Source of the DNA: Bacillota bacterium
GTDB taxonomy: Bacteria > Bacillota > Clostridia > Clostridiales > Caloramatoraceae
Assembly: GCA_023389275.1 (NCBI GenBank)
Contig: JAEWEN010000042.1
Span: forward strand, 1-60,756
Length of the DNA stretch: 60,756 bases
Direction: 5' to 3'
Shown: positions 7,824 to 16,576 of the stretch, piece after piece
Layout of the letters: the number at the start of each line of letters is the position of its first letter
Position numbering within the stretch: position 1 is the first letter of the stretch
Position numbers and translations under genes: made by a program
The notes under the pieces: generated by a model
What the model saw: the letters and a program-made list of their open reading frames with translations, nothing else
Told to the model about the DNA's origin: nothing
The model's database searches: none

Positions 7824-8393
7824 ATGGAGTTATTAAAACAGCGTATATTAAAAGATGGAATTATATCAAATGGTAACATACTTAGAGTAGACAGCTTTTT
7901 AAATCACCAAATCGACGTAGAACTTTTAAACGAAATGGGAAAAGAATTAAAAAGACGTTTTTCTAATGAAAAAATAACTAAAATCTTAACTATTGAAGTT
8001 TCTGGAATAGCAATAGCTTCAATAGCAGCACAATACTTTAATGTTCCTGTTGTTTTTGCTAAAAAACATCAAGGTATAAACTCTGATCCAGACAGCTATG
8101 AGTCAACTGTTTTCTCTTATACTAAAAAACAGCAATACTCAATTAAAGTTTCAAAAAAATATATAAATGAAGACGATAATATACTTATTATTGATGACTT
8201 TTTAGCTACTGGAAGTGCTATGTCAGGTCTTATTAATATTTTAGAGCAAGCTAATGCTAAAATAGCTGGTGTAGGTATAGTAATTGAGAAAAATTTCCAA
8301 GAAGGAAGAGAATTAATTCAATCAAAAAACATACACCTTGAGTCTTTAGCAGTTATAAAATCAATTGAAAATGGTGTTTTAGAGTTTGTTTAA
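7824..8393 (+). CDS. xpt: Xanthine phosphoribosyltransferase
   Basis: 189 aa, close to Bacillus Xpt. It converts xanthine (and guanine poorly) plus PRPP to XMP for purine salvage. The N-terminal VDSFLNHQID is diagnostic for Xpt, and the PRPP-binding loop ILIIDDFLATGSA lies at residues 120-132. VIEKNFQEGRELI completes the fold. The ATG has AGGAAGTGA upstream. It is monocistronic on the plus strand, preceded by a terminator-containing leader and followed by a shared terminator. Regulation by premature termination is strongly suggested, although the usual guanine aptamer was not found. Confidence 0.95.
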   Translation: MELLKQRILKDGIISNGNILRVDSFLNHQIDVELLNEMGKELKRRFSNEKITKILTIEVSGIAIASIAAQYFNVPVVFAKKHQGINSDPDSYESTVFSYTKKQQYSIKVSKKYINEDDNILIIDDFLATGSAMSGLINILEQANAKIAGVGIVIEKNFQEGRELIQSKNIHLESLAVIKSIENGVLEFV

Positions 8394-8399
8394 AATTTT

Positions 8400-8431
8400 A
8401 AAAGCAGTTAAATGAAAATTTAACTGCTTTT
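8400..8431. terminator. Bidirectional terminator after xpt
   Basis: A 14-bp perfect stem (8400-8413 with 8418-8431) with a GAAA tetraloop, flanked by A and T tracts. It serves xpt and the convergent minus-strand gene ending at 8434. Confidence 0.88.
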
Positions 8432-8433
8432 CT

Positions 8434-9105
8434 TTATTGTACTTTGTAGTATCCTTTTGCTACTAATTTCTCAACATGCTCATCAAATATTTTTCTTATA
8501 TTTATATTATAATTTTTCTCCATACTGTATAAAAGATTAAAACAGTTTTGAACTATTGAAAAAAGCTCGTATACATATCTTTTGTTACATATACTTTCGT
8601 CTATAACAGGAGTCTCTCCATTGTCCCCTATAAATTTTCCAAGTTGTGCTATTCTACCCATAGAGTTTATTATAACATTCATTGTTTTTTGAAGAGTTAA
8701 ATCTTCATTATTTGAAGCAAAATATACATATCTACAATTTCCTTTAAGCTCAAAAATTATTTTTGTATCATCATACATATTACACTCATTTATGTAATCA
8801 TCAAATATTTTTTGAACATTAATGTTTTTATTTTCAAAAACAAATAATTGAGATGCACAAACCTGTGCTATATCCATTATTTCTCCCATAACATTATTTA
8901 GCTTTAATTTATACTCTTCTCTAATTCTATATACCTCACTATCACTTAACAAAAGATAGTTTGTATTATGTTTATCCTCGTATTCTTTTAACTCTTCTAT
9001 AGCACAGTTACACTCTGCAACCTCTTCAACTAACTTTTTAAATGTAGTTTGTTCATTAGGCTTTAAGCAGTTTAGCTCTGGTAATTTCATAATATAGCAA
9101 TTCAT
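8434..9105 (-). CDS. Hypothetical protein with two tandem MazG-like helical repeats
   Basis: 223 aa. The first half has LVEEVAECNCAIEEL and GEIMDIAQVCASQLF, the E-rich helices expected of all-alpha MazG-like NTP pyrophosphatases. The second half repeats the layout but lacks most acidic metal ligands. The halves share NINVQKIFDDYI / NINIRKIFDEHV and DIAQVCASQLFVFE / SIVQNCFNLLYSMEK, so an internal duplication is directly visible. Function may be dNTP house-cleaning by the N-terminal repeat with a degenerate partner domain; this is inference. ATG with GATAGGAGA upstream; monocistronic. Confidence 0.7.
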   Translation of the reverse strand: MNCYIMKLPELNCLKPNEQTTFKKLVEEVAECNCAIEELKEYEDKHNTNYLLLSDSEVYRIREEYKLKLNNVMGEIMDIAQVCASQLFVFENKNINVQKIFDDYINECNMYDDTKIIFELKGNCRYVYFASNNEDLTLQKTMNVIINSMGRIAQLGKFIGDNGETPVIDESICNKRYVYELFSIVQNCFNLLYSMEKNYNINIRKIFDEHVEKLVAKGYYKVQ

Positions 9106-9180
9106 TATTTTTCTCCTATCTTTGTAAGTTTATAATAATATTATGAATTTAATAACTAATAAATTCAATATAAAAATAGA

Positions 9181-9207
9181 AAAAAGTGAAGTTATTCTTC
9201 ACTTTTT
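9181..9207 (-). terminator. Terminator of the DUF3794-like gene
   Basis: An 11-bp stem (9181-9191 with 9197-9207) with loop TTATT. The minus-strand exit reads into A/T-rich sequence, and the stop codon lies in the loop. Confidence 0.65.
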
Positions 9208-9704
9208 TCTAAATCATCTATACTTATTTGCCCATTTATTTCACTATTCTCTTTAAAGTTATTTTGTATTATTTCTTTTTTATCAAAGGATATAAAGTAA
9301 AGAATCTTACTATATATTTTTCTACTATCTATAACATCTAAAAAAACATCTAAAATACTTATATCTATATTTGAAACATCCTCCACCCCCTGTGGTAAAG
9401 ATATATATGCAGCAAATGGCAGTGTTAAATTAATCTCTTGTCTTTTATCATGGGATTTTTCCCTATATATTAATGTAATTATTTTTTTACAATACAAGTT
9501 TAAAACTTTTCCTAAAGGAGTATCTATAATAATACTGCTTTCATTATTTATAACTATAGTTGCCTTAGTAATACTTTTTATTTTTGCTTTTTTAGGTATA
9601 AATATAGGATGATTTTCTATATAATGTGCAGCATAGCTTCCTTTTAATATGTCTTTTTTTAATCCTATACCTTCTATTTCAATATTATTTCTAATAGTAG
9701 CCAT
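9192..9704 (-). CDS. Probable SPOCS/DUF3794 domain protein
   Basis: 170 aa, soluble, no signal peptide. The C-terminal half has the pattern of SPOCS (DUF3794) domains found in SipL and SpoVID: a beta strand with Y (ITLIYRE), a hydrophobic LTLPFAAYISLPQGV, then DISILDVFLDVIDSRKIYSKILYF. These domains bind spore-coat or envelope partners. Proteins of this size occur singly in clostridia without assigned function. There is no LysM domain, so it is not SipL. ATG with AGGTGA upstream. The family call rests on pattern only. Confidence 0.6.
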   Translation of the reverse strand: MATIRNNIEIEGIGLKKDILKGSYAAHYIENHPIFIPKKAKIKSITKATIVINNESSIIIDTPLGKVLNLYCKKIITLIYREKSHDKRQEINLTLPFAAYISLPQGVEDVSNIDISILDVFLDVIDSRKIYSKILYFISFDKKEIIQNNFKENSEINGQISIDDLEKSEE

Positions 9705-9865
9705 AAACTCACCTAATTTTAAATACTATAGTTATTTATATTCCTTTTTAAATATATTTATGTTTATTAAATTTTATTTTCATTTTTTTACTTTTTTGTA
9801 ACCTAACTTCCATTATTTGTCTGTTATCATATAACTTACAAATATATAAATATGTAGGAGGGGTT

Positions 9866-12016
9866 ATGAAAAATTTATTTTCTAAAAAACTAATTTGTAT
9901 TTGCATACTACTTGTATTTGTTTTTTCAAATACTGTATATGCATCACAAAAGAAAACAATAAGTCTTGGAAAATCTGCTGAAACAGCAACTGAGCTTAGC
10001 TTAAACAACACTTATTTAGTAAATGTACAAACTGGAGATGAACTATGGTTTAAAATAGACCCTAGTGAGGCTGTAAAAAATAACACTCATATATCTGTTG
10101 AAACAAATAAAGATGATAACTATGTATCTATGTTTTACAGTTTAGACAAAGCAAAAAAACTTGACTCTCATTTAAACTATACTATGATAGAGAAAAAATT
10201 AATGTATCCAATAGCATGGGATGGGAAAGAGTATTATGGTAAAATATCTATTTCTCAAACTGGTACTTTAAAGCTAAACCTATCTTCTAAAAAATTCCCT
10301 GCATCAACTTACTACATACCTCAAGAATATCCAGATGAAAACTGGGATGAAAATGCTTGTCCTCTTGAAACGCTATCTCAGGATAACGTAGATATTTCAA
10401 AAATGTTAAATAGCATTAGAGGTGTAAGAGACAATCTTCTTTCTAAATCAGAACTTGGAAAGGAAGTAACTAAAGTTTATTACAAAGCTTCTAAAAATAT
10501 TACAATGCCTTTAATAGTAAATTCAAAACTTAGAAACCAGCTAACTGCTGAACTAAGTAAAATAAAACCAGCTATTAATAGCATTATTGAAATAAGCAGT
10601 GGTAAAAAATCTAAGTATGTTTTAAGTTCAAAGGACATTCAATCTTTAAATAAAATCAAGGACATAATTATTCCTTTACTAGATAAAGATATGAAAAATG
10701 AGTTAAATATTATTTATAAAAAACTTGAACTTTCAAACTATATAAATAAACCTTTACAAAGTTTTGTTAATACTAAACTTTCTTTAAGTAGTAGTATACT
10801 AAAAAACAGTTTTATAGTTACTACATCTAAAGATGTAGATATATCTAAATTAAAAACTATAATAACTAAATCTATACCTTCTAAGGTATTAGTAAATGTA
10901 AAAGAAGAAAAAAATCTATTTAATAGTAATGAAAAACTTTTTATAGTTAGTCTTAATGAAAATATAAGCTTAGACTCTTTTAAAAATCAATTAACTAAAA
11001 ATTCAACTATTAAGTCTATAGAAGAAAATCTTATATTAAATGTTTCAAATTCTTCAACATATGAATCTCAATGGGGACTTGAAAATAATGGTCCATTCCC
11101 TGTAAGAGAAATATGGGAAGATAAAAATGGAAGAATTTCATCTTCTGTTGCTGGAAATGATATTAATTTTAAAAATTTAGAAAACCTACTTAAAGGAAAA
11201 GAATTAAAAAACATTCCTATTGCTGTTATAGACTCAGGTATAACTCCTGACCTTGCTGACTTTAAAGGAAATGTAGACCTTGAAAAAGGATTTAACTTTT
11301 TAAATAATACAAATGATGTAATAGATGATTTAGGTCACGGAACACACGTTTCTGGAATAATTGGAGCAAAATCTAATAATAACTATTCAATGACAGGAAT
11401 AAATCAATATGCAACTATAATACCAATAAAAATGATAAACCAATATGGTATGGGAGATACATTTACTTTAGCTAAATCAATAAAACATGCTGTAGATAAT
11501 GGCGCTAAAGTAATTAATTTAAGTTTAGGATTTTTAGAAAAGGATATGGGACCACTTAATCCTGAAAAAGTTCCATATGTAGAAAAAGCATTAAAGTATG
11601 CATATGACAAAAATGTAACTGTAATAGCTGCATCTGGAAATGAATATATGGATGGATTTAGATATCCTGCAAACTCAAAATATACAATAAGCGTTGGCGC
11701 TATTACATATAATGGTAAAAGAGCAGAGTTTTCAAACTATGGAAAAGACCTTGATTTAGTAGCTCCTGGAGAATTTATTGCAAGCTTAATACCATCTGGA
11801 GAGGTATTCTGTGATAGTGGTACTTCAATGGCAACTCCTATGGTATCTGCTGCTGTTGGACTTCTTTACTCTGTAGACCCTAATATGACTCCAGACAAGG
11901 CAAGAGAAATACTTCATAAAACTTCTAAAGACCTTGGTAAAGAAGGATTTGATGAAGAATATGGCTATGGTTGTCTTGATGTAACTAAAGCTGTAGGTAT
12001 GGCTATAGGAAAATAA
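9866..12016 (+). CDS. Secreted subtilisin-like serine protease (S8)
   Basis: 716 aa preproenzyme. Residues 1-27 are a signal peptide (lysines, hydrophobic core, VYA-S cleavage). Residues about 30-140 resemble a beta-rich PPC-like module, and about 300-400 an I9-like prodomain region. The catalytic domain spans about 445-716 with D456 (VIDSG), H491 (GHGTHVSG), oxyanion N592 (AASGNE) and S654 (SGTSMATP). It should act outside the cell on proteins or peptides. There is no sortase motif or transmembrane anchor at the C-terminus. The RBS AGGAGGGG is very strong. It is alone on the plus strand between unrelated minus-strand genes and has its own terminator. The substrate is unknown. Confidence 0.92.
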   Translation: MKNLFSKKLICICILLVFVFSNTVYASQKKTISLGKSAETATELSLNNTYLVNVQTGDELWFKIDPSEAVKNNTHISVETNKDDNYVSMFYSLDKAKKLDSHLNYTMIEKKLMYPIAWDGKEYYGKISISQTGTLKLNLSSKKFPASTYYIPQEYPDENWDENACPLETLSQDNVDISKMLNSIRGVRDNLLSKSELGKEVTKVYYKASKNITMPLIVNSKLRNQLTAELSKIKPAINSIIEISSGKKSKYVLSSKDIQSLNKIKDIIIPLLDKDMKNELNIIYKKLELSNYINKPLQSFVNTKLSLSSSILKNSFIVTTSKDVDISKLKTIITKSIPSKVLVNVKEEKNLFNSNEKLFIVSLNENISLDSFKNQLTKNSTIKSIEENLILNVSNSSTYESQWGLENNGPFPVREIWEDKNGRISSSVAGNDINFKNLENLLKGKELKNIPIAVIDSGITPDLADFKGNVDLEKGFNFLNNTNDVIDDLGHGTHVSGIIGAKSNNNYSMTGINQYATIIPIKMINQYGMGDTFTLAKSIKHAVDNGAKVINLSLGFLEKDMGPLNPEKVPYVEKALKYAYDKNVTVIAASGNEYMDGFRYPANSKYTISVGAITYNGKRAEFSNYGKDLDLVAPGEFIASLIPSGEVFCDSGTSMATPMVSAAVGLLYSVDPNMTPDKAREILHKTSKDLGKEGFDEEYGYGCLDVTKAVGMAIGK

Positions 12017-12019
12017 ACA

Positions 12020-12050
12020 AAAAAAGTCTAGATTTTATCTAGACTTTTTT
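12020..12050. terminator. Bidirectional terminator after the subtilase
   Basis: A 13-bp stem (12020-12032 with 12038-12050) with loop TTTTA, A-tract before and T-tract after. It ends the protease transcript and the convergent FAD oxidoreductase operon. Confidence 0.9.
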
Positions 12051-12056
12051 TATTTA

Positions 12057-13334
12057 TTAAACTAATCTTTTTTTAAATATATTATGAAGGAATAAAGAAT
12101 AAACCTTCTCTTTTATCTCATCTTTATTAATTGTATAAAGATCTTTTTCAAGCATTCTTTTAAAATACTCTGAACCTGCAAATGTATAGCGCTTTCTTAC
12201 TCCATCTGCTGTTGATTTATTTTCATTTTCAAATGCTATTATATCTCCTACTGTAAGTTGTCTTGGAAGAGATACTCTGTCTAGACCAATTGTATATCTA
12301 ACTGCATTATATCCAGCAAGAGTTCCTGTAACTATTGCTTCAGTATGCCCAACAAATAGTCCTGATTTTTCTCCTCCTACAAATAAGTTGTCTATACCTG
12401 TTACTTTCATAGTATTATCTCTAGGAGCCATTGATAAATATCTAACAGAGTTAGCAATTCCTCCTGAATAAGGATCTTCATACCTTGCATTTTCAAGTCC
12501 ATTTATTTTTCTTAGTTTATCTATTGGATAATAACTAGACATTAGTTTAGCATGTCCTGTATCTAAAAGTATAATATTTTCTGCAAACTCTTTTAATGCA
12601 TACTGTTGACATACTTTCATATTAAGCTTATCCATATTTACATCTTCCTTAGGTATGCTTATAACTACTACACCTTTTTCATCTAATTCTTTTTTTACAC
12701 AATCAGATAGTGAATCTTTATTTAGTTTACAAGAACCACTCATAGCACCATAACTATCATCTCCACGCATACCTAGTATATCTTCTACACCTGCTCTTTT
12801 ACTTATGCTTATTCTAGGTCCAAATGAAGGACATCTTAAAATACACATTGAGCATCCATTACCATATCTTACACAATTGCCCATAGGTCCTGTTGATCCA
12901 GTAGCTTCTATAAAAACATCACCTTCTATTAAAGTTCCATCTTGAAGATAAATTCCAAGTATTTTTTTATCCTTCATTTCAACTTCACAAACTCTACTTT
13001 TAAATAAAATATTTATTTCCATTTCCTCAAGGTATTTTCTAACACTAGGTTCTATTTTACAAACATCATAAAGTGTTGCATGTTTATGCCCTGGAAACTC
13101 TATATTCTTATGTTTTGCACATTCATCTATAATATTAAAAAGATCTCCCCCACCTAGCTGTATCATTTCTTCAGCTGCTGTATATCTTCCATTATTCCTT
13201 ACAATACCACCAACATTTCCAAGACCTAATAATAAATCTGTTTTTTCTATTAAAGTAACATCTGCACCACTTTTTTTAGCTTGAAGTGCTGCAGCGCATC
13301 CTGACCATCCTGCGCCTATAACAACAACTTTCAT
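12057..13334 (-). CDS. FAD-dependent oxidoreductase with CxxCxxxC motif (GidA/TrmFO-like fold)
   Basis: 425 aa. GAGWSGCAAALQAKKSG (7-23) is the FAD dinucleotide motif, and GIDNLFVGGEKSGLFVGHTEA near the C-terminus is the second FAD contact, resembling GidA/TrmFO-type flavoproteins. In the middle NGCSMCILRCPSFGPR carries C161, C164 and C168 with C154 nearby, suggesting an Fe-S or redox-active centre. TrmFO itself is not supported because the length and N-terminal hallmarks differ. Two bases separate it from a PyrK-like reductase gene, so the two probably form a flavin/Fe-S electron-transfer pair. Substrate unknown. ATG with GGAGAGAT upstream. Confidence 0.78.
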   Translation of the reverse strand: MKVVVIGAGWSGCAAALQAKKSGADVTLIEKTDLLLGLGNVGGIVRNNGRYTAAEEMIQLGGGDLFNIIDECAKHKNIEFPGHKHATLYDVCKIEPSVRKYLEEMEINILFKSRVCEVEMKDKKILGIYLQDGTLIEGDVFIEATGSTGPMGNCVRYGNGCSMCILRCPSFGPRISISKRAGVEDILGMRGDDSYGAMSGSCKLNKDSLSDCVKKELDEKGVVVISIPKEDVNMDKLNMKVCQQYALKEFAENIILLDTGHAKLMSSYYPIDKLRKINGLENARYEDPYSGGIANSVRYLSMAPRDNTMKVTGIDNLFVGGEKSGLFVGHTEAIVTGTLAGYNAVRYTIGLDRVSLPRQLTVGDIIAFENENKSTADGVRKRYTFAGSEYFKRMLEKDLYTINKDEIKEKVYSLFLHNIFKKRLV

Positions 13335-13336
13335 TT

Positions 13337-14320
13337 TTATCTCTCCTTTACAAATACTTCAGCTGGATTATATTGTTGCTTACACGATCTTATAACTTGT
13401 CCACTTTCTAATTTTATATGACAGCTTCCACACAAACCTTCTCCACAACAAATAGTTGTGTTATTAATAGTAGAAAGCTTTATTTTCTTATCTAAATTAT
13501 ATATATATGTTAATATCTCTCTATGAAAATTATCACTTCCTGCACTTAATACAACATCGATTTTTTTACTTTCTATTAAATTTTTTATTTTCTTTTTAGT
13601 TTCTTCTAATATTTCTTTATTTTCATTTAAAAATCTAACATCTTCTATATCGTTACATCCAAGATCCTTAAAATATTTTTTTGAATAGTTTTCTTTTTCT
13701 CTTCCTTTATCTAAAAGAATGAATATACTATTCTCTTTATATAGTAACTTTTTAGCAGCAAGTACAGCAGGTGCTGTTCCAACTCCTCTACCTAAAATTA
13801 AACATGTTCCGTTTTTTAATGATTTTAAATTGTTAACTCCTTGTATACCATTATAAAAAGGTCCTTTAATTAAAATTGTTTTATCTACTATTTTTAAAGC
13901 TTTTGTTTTTGCGCCTTCTACCTTAATAGCTACAGTTATTATATTTTCAACTATATCACTATCTAAAATAGAAATAGGTGCACCATAAGCTTCTATATCC
14001 TCAGGTCTTTTCATAAAAACATATGCTCCAAATTCACTTAGCTCTCTTGCTAAATAATTATTAACCTTTATTTTTAAAATAAACAAATCTTCTCTTAATA
14101 CTTCTTTGTGTAAAACTGCAAATTCCTTATATTCCCTAGATTTTTTAGCCTTTTCCATATTCCACAAGTAATCTTGATATATACAAGTTCCTTTCCAATT
14201 TAAACAATCGCAAAATTTCTTATCTCTTAATTGTGAACATATAATGCACTCTCCTCTTTCCGCTAAGGAACAAGGACAAAATTCCGTTCCTGCATCTATG
14301 CAATCAATATATTTAAACAA
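13337..14320 (-). CDS. PyrK-like FAD/2Fe-2S electron-transfer subunit with eight-cysteine N-terminal domain
   Basis: 327 aa. Residues 1-50 carry eight cysteines (C7, 15, 17, 25, 28, 37, 39, 46) in CPC, CIIC and CDC motifs, probably binding metal or Fe-S. The middle is a ferredoxin-reductase-like FAD/NAD domain (GTCLILGRGVGTAPAVLAA binds the nucleotide). The C-terminus CCGEGLCGSCHIKLESG is a 2Fe-2S motif like PyrK and sulfide dehydrogenase subunit B. It lacks a pyrD neighbour, so a dihydroorotate role is unlikely. It should pass electrons between NAD(P)H and the downstream FAD protein. TTG start six bases after GGAGGG. Confidence 0.78.
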   Translation of the reverse strand: MFKYIDCIDAGTEFCPCSLAERGECIICSQLRDKKFCDCLNWKGTCIYQDYLWNMEKAKKSREYKEFAVLHKEVLREDLFILKIKVNNYLARELSEFGAYVFMKRPEDIEAYGAPISILDSDIVENIITVAIKVEGAKTKALKIVDKTILIKGPFYNGIQGVNNLKSLKNGTCLILGRGVGTAPAVLAAKKLLYKENSIFILLDKGREKENYSKKYFKDLGCNDIEDVRFLNENKEILEETKKKIKNLIESKKIDVVLSAGSDNFHREILTYIYNLDKKIKLSTINNTTICCGEGLCGSCHIKLESGQVIRSCKQQYNPAEVFVKER

Positions 14321-14392
14321 TGAAATCCCTCCTTTCCCATATAATTAAAATATTCCTCATTTACAGATTATGTTACATTTTTCTACAAGAAA

Positions 14393-14416
14393 AATAAAAA
14401 AGCGCCAACATGGCGC
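14393..14416 (-). terminator. Terminator of the D,D-carboxypeptidase/gerW operon
   Basis: A GC-rich 6-bp stem GCGCCA/TGGCGC (14402-14407 with 14411-14416) with a 3-nt loop, followed on the minus strand by a run of T residues (14401 down to 14393). It lies just past the carboxypeptidase stop. Confidence 0.8.
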
Positions 14417-14419
14417 CTT

Positions 14420-15508
14420 TTACTTTTTATCAATATTTTTATCACTTTTTAAAGGATAAGTAGATATTACTTTTCCGTCTATTTTTATAACTAAATTTCC
14501 TATTTGTTCACCTTTTTTCAAAGGTGCAGGAATAACAGATAGTGGCTCTGCTATAATATCTATTTTTTCATTTGAATTATTTAAAATAGGTATAAATATT
14601 TTTTCTTCAAGTGTTCCTATGATTTCTTTTTCTTTACCTTCTAATACTTTAGTAGGATTAACTTTTATATCTTTTGTATTTATTTCTTTATAAGTAAAAT
14701 TATCCTTAGCATAGTTAGTTAGATTTTCACAATCCTTCCATCTATCTCCGCTATTTAAAGTTACAGCTATATATCTTCCTTTGTCATTGTAAACAGAGGC
14801 AACTAAACATTTACCAGCTTTACCTGTATAACCTGTTTTTACTCCATCAGCATTTGGAACCTTAAATAAAAATTTATTTATATTATTATATGGCTTGTTA
14901 AAAATACCACTTTTTCCTGATATAATTTCCCTACATTTAGAAATATTTTCAAATGTTTTATTTTTAAAAGCATATGCAGTAGCTTTTGCAAGATCTTCTG
15001 CAGTGGTTTCATGACCATCAGCATCTAATCCATGTGGCGTTACAAAGTGAGTATTATAAAGTCCTATTTCTACAACTTTCTTATTCATAAGGTCAATAAA
15101 ATTCTCAACCCTACCTTTTCCTATATGTTCAGCTATAGCTACTGCAGCATCATTACCTGACTTTAGCATAAGCCCGTAAACTAACTCTTCTAAAGCAACT
15201 TCTTCTCCTTCTTTTAATTTAGCAGAAGATCCATTAGTAGAAGCTGCTTTTTTAGATACTTTAACTTTTTCTTTTAAGTTACCATTTTCAATAGCCACTA
15301 TTGCTGTTATAATTTTTGTTGTACTTGCCATTGGAAGAATTTTATTATGATTTTTTCCATATAGTACTCTTCCTGAGTTTTGATCTATTACCACTGCTGC
15401 ATGACAGTTTAACTTAGGCTTTTTACTTGATTCTTTATCTAAAGCATATACATTAGATGTAAATATCAACATACAGCATAATAATGCTGCAACTATTTTA
15501 ACCTTCAT
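14420..15508 (-). CDS. D-alanyl-D-alanine carboxypeptidase (peptidase S11, DacB/DacF-like)
   Basis: 362 aa, exported. An N-terminal signal (KIVAALLCCMLIFTSNVYA) precedes the penicillin-binding domain with S62-TT-K65 (SxxK), S117-G-N119 and KTGYTGKAG (KTG box). It trims the terminal D-Ala of peptidoglycan pentapeptides. The C-terminal part (about 270-362) is the beta-rich PBP5-type domain; a membrane-binding helix is not obvious. It follows gerW in an operon with DUF2953, so a sporulation role (cortex or germ cell wall) is likely. A second paralog lies at 18.6-19.8 kb. ATG with AGAGGTGG upstream. Confidence 0.9.
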   Translation of the reverse strand: MKVKIVAALLCCMLIFTSNVYALDKESSKKPKLNCHAAVVIDQNSGRVLYGKNHNKILPMASTTKIITAIVAIENGNLKEKVKVSKKAASTNGSSAKLKEGEEVALEELVYGLMLKSGNDAAVAIAEHIGKGRVENFIDLMNKKVVEIGLYNTHFVTPHGLDADGHETTAEDLAKATAYAFKNKTFENISKCREIISGKSGIFNKPYNNINKFLFKVPNADGVKTGYTGKAGKCLVASVYNDKGRYIAVTLNSGDRWKDCENLTNYAKDNFTYKEINTKDIKVNPTKVLEGKEKEIIGTLEEKIFIPILNNSNEKIDIIAEPLSVIPAPLKKGEQIGNLVIKIDGKVISTYPLKSDKNIDKK

Positions 15509-15521
15509 ATAACCACCTCTA

Positions 15522-15971
15522 TTAACTTGGGTTTATAGGAGTATCCATTTCATCTACGGTAGTATGACAACATTTTTTTTCTTTATTGCCTTTTGAAAAA
15601 GAATCTACTATTTTATTTAAAACATCTGGAACACTATCTAAAACTCTTTCAATAGTGTTCATTTGAGATACAGGAAGCATTTTTACCTGATCTTTTGTAA
15701 CTACTAAAAATGAAACTGGACTTACTGATATACCAGCTCCTGTTCCTCCTCCAAATGGATACTGCTTACTGTTAACTTCTAGGGTTTTACATGAATTATC
15801 ACTCATTTCAGTACCACCTGAACCAAAACCTGCTGTAACCTTTGAAACAGGTATTATTATTGTTCCATCTATAGTTTCAACAGGGTCTCCTATTATAGTA
15901 TTAACATCTATCATTTCCTTTAGATTATCCATTGTTGTTTTCATTAAACCTTGTAATGTATTTTCAGACAT
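15522..15971 (-). CDS. gerW: GerW (YtfJ) family sporulation protein
   Basis: 149 aa. TIIGDPVETIDGTIIIPVSKV and FGFGSGG-like glycine segments (AGFGSGGTEM, YPFGGGTGAGISV) are characteristic of the YtfJ/GerW family, needed for normal germination with some germinants in Bacillus. It is soluble and expected in the forespore. It follows a DUF2953 gene, the same pair as ytfI-ytfJ in Bacillus. The C-terminal tail has CC and a short acidic end. ATG with AGGAGGATT upstream. Confidence 0.92.
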   Translation of the reverse strand: MSENTLQGLMKTTMDNLKEMIDVNTIIGDPVETIDGTIIIPVSKVTAGFGSGGTEMSDNSCKTLEVNSKQYPFGGGTGAGISVSPVSFLVVTKDQVKMLPVSQMNTIERVLDSVPDVLNKIVDSFSKGNKEKKCCHTTVDEMDTPINPS

Positions 15972-15973
15972 AA

Positions 15974-16525
15974 TTAATCCTCCTTATGTTTTCTTATTAA
16001 TAGCATTTCCTGAAGCAAAATAAATATTATAATAATTACATTGAATAAGTTGGTTTTTATGGTTGATTTTATTTCAATGTCTAGTGTAGGTTTACTAAAA
16101 TCAGGTAACAATACATAATTAAATCCTCTTATTTTTGCCTTTATAATTGGTAAAATTATTTCTAAAAAACCATAAAAAGTAGCTGTAATATCTCTTCTTT
16201 CAAATCCATATCTTAAGTAAATATTTATGTATATATCTAAATGAGATAACATTTTTTTAATTAGTTTAATAAAATTTATCTTTTTTAAATAACTTTTATC
16301 AAACTTAACTTTATTTTTTAATTTATTATATATGTTTGTTGATTTAACCTTTTCTTCAGTTTTTTTACTAAGCTTTGTAATGTCTTCTTTATTAATTAAA
16401 TTTATTTTTATAATATTTAATATATAAAGCTTTATTTTTATAGATTTATTATGTATATATATATTTACTTTTAAAGGTATTAAAATTATTAATAAAATAA
16501 TTACTGGTATAAAAAAATATATCAA
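15974..16525 (-). CDS. DUF2953 family membrane-anchored sporulation-associated protein (YtfI-like)
   Basis: 183 aa from the TTG at 16525, chosen because GAGGTG (16532-16537) lies six bases upstream; the in-frame GTG at 16534 overlaps that RBS. The protein has an N-terminal membrane segment (IYFFIPVIILLIILIPL), a lysine-rich middle, and the DUF2953 core LDIYINIYLRYGFERRDITATFYGF, ending in a second hydrophobic helix. The function is unknown; it is consistently paired with gerW. The scpAB terminator T-tract directly abuts its RBS, so expression may need readthrough or a promoter inside scpB. Confidence 0.8.
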   Translation of the reverse strand: MIYFFIPVIILLIILIPLKVNIYIHNKSIKIKLYILNIIKINLINKEDITKLSKKTEEKVKSTNIYNKLKNKVKFDKSYLKKINFIKLIKKMLSHLDIYINIYLRYGFERRDITATFYGFLEIILPIIKAKIRGFNYVLLPDFSKPTLDIEIKSTIKTNLFNVIIIIFILLQEMLLIRKHKED

Positions 16526-16544
16526 AAAATTCACCTCAAAAAAA

Positions 16545-16576
16545 AAGAATAAAATACATTTATGTATTTTATTCTT
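16545..16576 (-). terminator. Terminator after scpB, abutting the next RBS
   Basis: A 14-bp perfect stem (16545-16558 with 16563-16576, loop TTTA), followed on the minus strand by a run of T residues that ends exactly at the GAGGTG ribosome binding site of the DUF2953 gene. The arm overlaps the scpB stop codon. Confidence 0.85.

Noticed and set aside
9748..10011. Minus-strand 87-aa frame opposite the subtilase start
   Set aside because: It is antisense to the signal-peptide region of a well-supported gene with a strong RBS, and has no recognisable feature.
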